From: an uncultured Acinetobacter sp.
Lineage (GTDB): Bacteria; Pseudomonadota; Gammaproteobacteria; Pseudomonadales; Moraxellaceae
DNA: 20,239 bases
Reading direction: 5' to 3'
Assembly (NCBI GenBank): GCA_900766635.1
Contig: CAAFWA010000061.1
Location: 1-20,239 of the forward strand
This document shows, one piece after another, positions 16,484-20,239 of the stretch. The notes beneath the pieces are model-generated. The model had not been told where the DNA came from and did no database searches. It was given only the letters and a program-made list of their open reading frames with translations. Within the stretch, counting starts at the first letter, position 1, and the number at the start of each line of letters is the position of its first letter. Made by a program: the position numbers and the translations under genes.

Positions 16484-18049
16484 ATGGCCACCGGTAACCC
16501 TCAACTTAATCGATATTATTTAGGACGCTGGTATGCGTCCTATCGTTTTTTAATTGCATTTAGCTTATTGGTAATCGCATCTTTAGGGCATTACAGTGGC
16601 GTGATGAGTCTATATTACGCTAAGGCTCATCTGTTTATTTTGTGTCTGTACTTTGCCTTAAGTACCATACAATGGCTTATGCTGCGTTATTCACAGATTG
16701 CAGCAAGTTATCAACTGCTTGGCTTATTTATTGTTGATATCGGTATTTTAACCAGTTTGATTTTTATTGGTGAGGGTACCAATTTACAAATCAGCCTGAT
16801 GTTTGTGATGACGATTTTTACAGCCTCATTGTTACTTGAAAAACATAAAGCCCTCACCGTCACTTTAATTGCTGTAATCTGCGTGGTCTATCAGCATTTT
16901 ATTGGCTCTTTATTTGATAGTACACATTCACTCAATGACATTAGCAATAGTGCCTTATTGGCGATGCTATTTTTTTGTGTGTACGCTTTAGGTCAATTTG
17001 CAATTCGTCGCTTTGAAGTCTTAGAAAATGTCAATTTAAGTCAAGCCCAACAATTGCGACGCTTACAAGATATTAGTAGTTATATTCTCGATCAAATTGA
17101 AAGTGGCTATTTGGTACTCGATGAAAATTATCATGTGGTACTGACCACCCCTGCTGCATGTGATTTTTTAGGCATCTCGCCTATTCACGCTTATGAAAAA
17201 CAGCCGCTGTATAGCGTGCAACCTGAATTATTTGATGTACTACATTTAGAACGTTTGATCGAAGGGGAAAAATTTCAGTTTGAAGCCAAACAGAGTTTGT
17301 ACCAATTACATGTACGTATTCAAAAGCTGCATATTCCCAATCAAACCTTAACCTTATTGGTACTAGAAGATGCACGCACCATTAATCAACGCGTACAGCA
17401 ACTTAAACTTGCCGCACTTGGGCAACTCTCAGCCAGTATTGCCCATGAAATTCGAAATCCTCTAGCTGCAATTGTACAAGCCAACGAACTCATGCAAGAA
17501 AGTGATCTACAGCAACGTAACATGCTGAGTAGTTTAATTACTAAACAAGCCAATCGAATTGATCGGATTGTCAAAGATACCTTAAACATGGTGCGTAACC
17601 GTGAAACCAAGACCACTTTAATTCACTTAGATGATTTTATTAGTCTATGTTTGGATGAAGATTTTGCCAATCTTCGTGATGAGATTCATGTTGTGATTGA
17701 AAGTGATGTCGCGATCTATTTTGATGAAGATCAACTGCGTCAGGTGTTAGTCAATTTACTACGCAATGCTTTGCATCATAATCAATCGAGTGGACAGAAG
17801 ATTGAATTACATGTTTATACTCAGCATAATCATGTGCGCATTGAAGTGCGTGACTTTGGCTCAGGCGTTGCCAGTACAGATATTGCGTCTTTATTTCAGC
17901 CATTTTTTAGTACCGAAATTAACGGTACAGGTTTAGGCTTATATCTTTCACATAGCTTTTGTGAGGCCAATCAAGCCAAGCTTTATTATGTAGAACAACA
18001 ACAAGGCGCGTGCTTTCGCATTGAATGTCTGCGCGTCAATTTTGCTTAG
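16484..18049 (+). CDS. pilS: Sensor histidine kinase PilS
   Basis: PilS is an inner-membrane kinase that, with PilR, adjusts transcription of the type IV major pilin. The 521 residues start with six hydrophobic segments (about 20-175), as in Pseudomonas PilS. A PAS-like region (about 195-300) follows. The HisKA domain has H321 in SIAHEIRNPLAA, and the ATPase domain has an N box at 419-430 (N424), G1 DFGSGV at 457-462, an F box FQPFFST and G2 GTGLGL at 481-486. All catalytic motifs are present. There is one base between the gacA stop and this ATG and no ribosome site, so translation is probably coupled. pilR follows directly. Identity as PilS rests on topology plus the adjacent PilR-like regulator. 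Confidence 0.86.
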   Translation: MATGNPQLNRYYLGRWYASYRFLIAFSLLVIASLGHYSGVMSLYYAKAHLFILCLYFALSTIQWLMLRYSQIAASYQLLGLFIVDIGILTSLIFIGEGTNLQISLMFVMTIFTASLLLEKHKALTVTLIAVICVVYQHFIGSLFDSTHSLNDISNSALLAMLFFCVYALGQFAIRRFEVLENVNLSQAQQLRRLQDISSYILDQIESGYLVLDENYHVVLTTPAACDFLGISPIHAYEKQPLYSVQPELFDVLHLERLIEGEKFQFEAKQSLYQLHVRIQKLHIPNQTLTLLVLEDARTINQRVQQLKLAALGQLSASIAHEIRNPLAAIVQANELMQESDLQQRNMLSSLITKQANRIDRIVKDTLNMVRNRETKTTLIHLDDFISLCLDEDFANLRDEIHVVIESDVAIYFDEDQLRQVLVNLLRNALHHNQSSGQKIELHVYTQHNHVRIEVRDFGSGVASTDIASLFQPFFSTEINGTGLGLYLSHSFCEANQAKLYYVEQQQGACFRIECLRVNFA

Positions 18050-18066
18050 AAGATCGGGGTGTTACA

Positions 18067-19485
18067 GTGGACGTTAAACCACTTATTTTATTCGTTGATG
18101 ACGAAGAAGATTTATGTATGCTCATGCAAATGACTTTAAGTCGTATGGGGATCGACAGTCATATTGCCAATGGCGTAACACAAGCCAAGCAGTTGTTACA
18201 ACAACATCAGTATGATGCCTGCTTAACCGATTTAAATATGCCCGATGGCTCAGGTTTACAATTGGTGAGCTATATTACCCAATACCATCCACAGCTGCCT
18301 GTAGCTGTATTAAGCGCATATGGCAATATGGAAATTGCCATTGCCGCCTTAAAAGCAGGTGCATTTGATTTTGTCAGTAAACCTGTGAATCAAATTGAAT
18401 TACAGCACTTACTCAATCAAGCACTTAATCGTCCGATTCAAGCTGCAGATGCACCTAAACAACAATTAATTGAAGAAAAAATGTTGTTGGGTCAGTCTCC
18501 TGCCATTCAACATTTGCGCCAAACCATTCAAAAAATTGCCCGTTCACAAGCCCCTGTATTTATTCATGGTGAATCTGGTACGGGGAAAGAAGTCGTTGCA
18601 AACTTAATCCATTCTTTAAGTAATCGCAGTCATGGGCCATTTATTGCGATCAACTGTGGGGCAATTCCTGCTGAACTGATGGAAAGTGAACTTTTTGGTC
18701 ATAAAAAAGGCAGCTTTACGGGGGCAACCCAAGATAAACAAGGCCTGATTCAGGCCGCAGATGGTGGTAGTTTATTCTTAGATGAATTGGCTGAATTACC
18801 GCTCACCATGCAGGTCAAACTCTTGCGTGCCGTGCAAGAAAAACGCATTCGACCGATTGGCAGTGACACTGAAATTGATGTGGATTTTCGAGTGATTAGT
18901 GCCACACATCAAAACTTAGAACAATTGGTACAGCAAGGTAAATTTAGACAAGATTTATTTTTCCGCATTCATGTCATGGATATTCATTTGCCACCCTTAA
19001 GAGAACGTGGTGATGATATTTTATTGTTAGCACGGCATTTTATTGAAAAAATTAGCCAAGAATGGCAAATCCCAAGCAAAAAATTAAGCGCTGCTGCGGC
19101 CGATTTTCTCTTACAACAAGCCTTTCCAGGCAATGTACGTGAATTGCGTAACTTGATTGAACGTGCCTTAACTTTATGTGATGGGGCTGAAATTGAAGTC
19201 GAGCATCTACACGCCTCTAGCTTACGTAGTGCGGCTATTGCTGTAAATACACCTGCCATCACCCAAGTGGCTGAAGCTTCTCCAGCTAGCCCCTCCATTA
19301 AACAAAAGTTACCTCAAGAGGGTCTTGAACAGCATTTAGAAAATATTGAAAAACAAATTTTACTTGATGCACTCAATATGACGCATTGGAATCGGACTTT
19401 AGCTGCGAAAAAGCTTGGCATGTCTTTTCGCTCCTTACGCTACCGTTTAAAAAAATTTGGACTCGATAGCGATGAAGATGAATAA
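18067..19485 (+). CDS. pilR: Sigma54-dependent response regulator PilR
   Basis: PilR is an NtrC-family activator of sigma54 promoters, classically pilA. From GTG 18067 it has 472 residues. The receiver domain has the phospho-acceptor D55 (LTDLNMPDG). The AAA+ domain has Walker A GESGTGKE at 168-175, the sigma54-contact loop GSFTGA at 215-220 (a common variant of GAFTGA) and Walker B FLDE at 237-240. A Fis-type helix-turn-helix is at about 432-466 (NRTLAAKKLGMSFRSLRYRL). ATG 18025 would overlap the pilS end by 25 bases and add 14 residues unlike a receiver domain. GTG 18067 has GGGG seven bases upstream, so I prefer it. The stop is one base from the convergent protease gene. Confidence 0.88.
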   Translation: MDVKPLILFVDDEEDLCMLMQMTLSRMGIDSHIANGVTQAKQLLQQHQYDACLTDLNMPDGSGLQLVSYITQYHPQLPVAVLSAYGNMEIAIAALKAGAFDFVSKPVNQIELQHLLNQALNRPIQAADAPKQQLIEEKMLLGQSPAIQHLRQTIQKIARSQAPVFIHGESGTGKEVVANLIHSLSNRSHGPFIAINCGAIPAELMESELFGHKKGSFTGATQDKQGLIQAADGGSLFLDELAELPLTMQVKLLRAVQEKRIRPIGSDTEIDVDFRVISATHQNLEQLVQQGKFRQDLFFRIHVMDIHLPPLRERGDDILLLARHFIEKISQEWQIPSKKLSAAAADFLLQQAFPGNVRELRNLIERALTLCDGAEIEVEHLHASSLRSAAIAVNTPAITQVAEASPASPSIKQKLPQEGLEQHLENIEKQILLDALNMTHWNRTLAAKKLGMSFRSLRYRLKKFGLDSDEDE

Positions 19486-19486
19486 C

Positions 19487-20239
19487 TTAATGTGCAAGTA
19501 ATAATTCAGCCACACGCTCAAGATAGTGTTGTTCATTCATGCCCAATTGCATTGCATAGCTTTGATTGGGCTGGATCCCTAGACCTTCAATCATTTGCTG
19601 ATTTGGCGTGTAATAATGCGCCACTGTCATTTGCAGTGCTGAGCCATTAGATAAAGGAAACAGCTTTTGTACCATCCCTTTGCCATAGCTTTTCTCGCCA
19701 ATCACCCAAGCGCGTTTATGGGCTTTCATGGCAGCAGTAAACACCTCAGCAGCAGATGCGGAACGTTGATTAATCAGTACACCTAATTTTAGGTTTTTAA
19801 ACTCATTACTCGGTAAAGCTTGAAACTGCTGTTCGCCCTCTACGCGACTTTTGGTCACAACAATTAGACCGCGTTCTAGAAATAAGTCGGCTGTTTCTAC
19901 CGCTGCTGAGAGTAATCCGCCGGGATTATTGCGTAAATCTATTAACACCGCTTTAGGTGAGTCATTGGCATATTGTTCGATGATATTTTTAATTTCGTTG
20001 GCCGTATCTTGCTGAAAAACTTTAACTTTAAGCACTAAAACTTGATTACTTAAAAGTTGGCTTTGAATCTCTGTGTCGATTTTTTTACTGCGGACAATAC
20101 GAATTTTTTGGCTCTTGTCTGCCAATTGTAAATTTAAACTCGAGGCAATTGGCCCTGTGAGTAAGGCATTGACTTGATCTTGATTTAAATTTTTCAGTTC
20201 TTGATCATCAATTTTAAATACGCTTACGCCATTACGTAA
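19487..20239 (-). CDS. C-terminal processing peptidase, S41 family (5' end outside window)
   Basis: S41 (CtpA/Prc) proteases are periplasmic Ser-Lys enzymes that cleave proteins at their C-termini, including peptidoglycan-hydrolase factors in Pseudomonas. The frame is open to the window edge, giving 250 C-terminal residues. The first 40 or so read like the end of a PDZ domain (LRNGVSVFKID...), so signal peptide and most of the PDZ lie beyond. The catalytic pair is visible: S162 in RSASAAE and K187 in GEKSYGKG, 25 residues apart as in E. coli Prc, plus LIDLRNNPGG at about 99-108. The TTG at 20125 is internal. I would call it CtpA-like rather than Prc, because the protein ends soon after the core, but the missing half prevents a firm symbol. 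Confidence 0.88.
   Translation of the reverse strand, partial: LRNGVSVFKIDDQELKNLNQDQVNALLTGPIASSLNLQLADKSQKIRIVRSKKIDTEIQSQLLSNQVLVLKVKVFQQDTANEIKNIIEQYANDSPKAVLIDLRNNPGGLLSAAVETADLFLERGLIVVTKSRVEGEQQFQALPSNEFKNLKLGVLINQRSASAAEVFTAAMKAHKRAWVIGEKSYGKGMVQKLFPLSNGSALQMTVAHYYTPNQQMIEGLGIQPNQSYAMQLGMNEQHYLERVAELLLAH

Noticed and set aside
18709..18726. PilR has GSFTGA instead of GAFTGA
   Set aside because: The Ser form is common in PilR-type and other NtrC-family activators and is functional.

Overview
The window looks like chromosomal housekeeping DNA from a gammaproteobacterium of the Moraxellaceae, most likely Acinetobacter. This is inferred from the AT-rich coding sequence, the protein sequences (GacA, DksA, PilS/PilR, MurD with a GSNAKST loop) and the neighbour pairs nudF-cpdA, dksA-gluQ, xerD-dsbC-hom-thrC and gacA-pilS-pilR. 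I see no insertion sequence, prophage, CRISPR array, tRNA or rRNA. Coding density is high, and no stretch over 300 bases lacks a gene.

Layout. The window opens inside thiC (+), followed by a strong hairpin and the nudF-cpdA pair (+). A 215-bp, apparently structured spacer precedes dksA-gluQ (+) and a small zinc-ribbon gene (+). That gene meets the murD-ftsW operon (-) tail to tail with a 4-base overlap. Next comes a feoA-feoB-small cysteine-rich membrane protein operon (-) ending in a clear terminator. The 170-bp divergent region between feoA and xerD holds a good sigma70 promoter and two Fur-box-like sites. Rightwards lie xerD (terminator), dsbC (terminator), then hom and thrC (bidirectional terminator). 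pbpG (-) faces thrC and diverges from gacA-pilS-pilR (+). pilR converges, one base apart, on a ctpA-type protease gene (-) that runs off the window.

How the genes work together. Themes are thiamine synthesis (thiC), ADP-ribose and cAMP hydrolysis (nudF, cpdA), stringent-response and tRNA functions (dksA, gluQ), septal and wall synthesis and remodelling (murD, ftsW, pbpG, ctpA), ferrous iron uptake (feo), chromosome dimer resolution (xerD), periplasmic disulfide repair (dsbC), threonine synthesis (hom, thrC) and signalling for virulence or type IV pili (gacA, pilS, pilR).

No undescribed multi-gene system is evident. The signals most worth following are non-coding: the folded leader before dksA, the paired Fur-like sites between feoA and xerD, and the thiC-nudF hairpin. 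Next come gene-order and protein oddities: gacA fused into the pilSR locus, a lipidated DsbC, a FeoB-linked cysteine-rich protein in the feoC position, and a Thr-rich linker in PbpG. Several starts were reassigned from Shine-Dalgarno spacing (dksA, dsbC, hom, pilR, pbpG, nudF).
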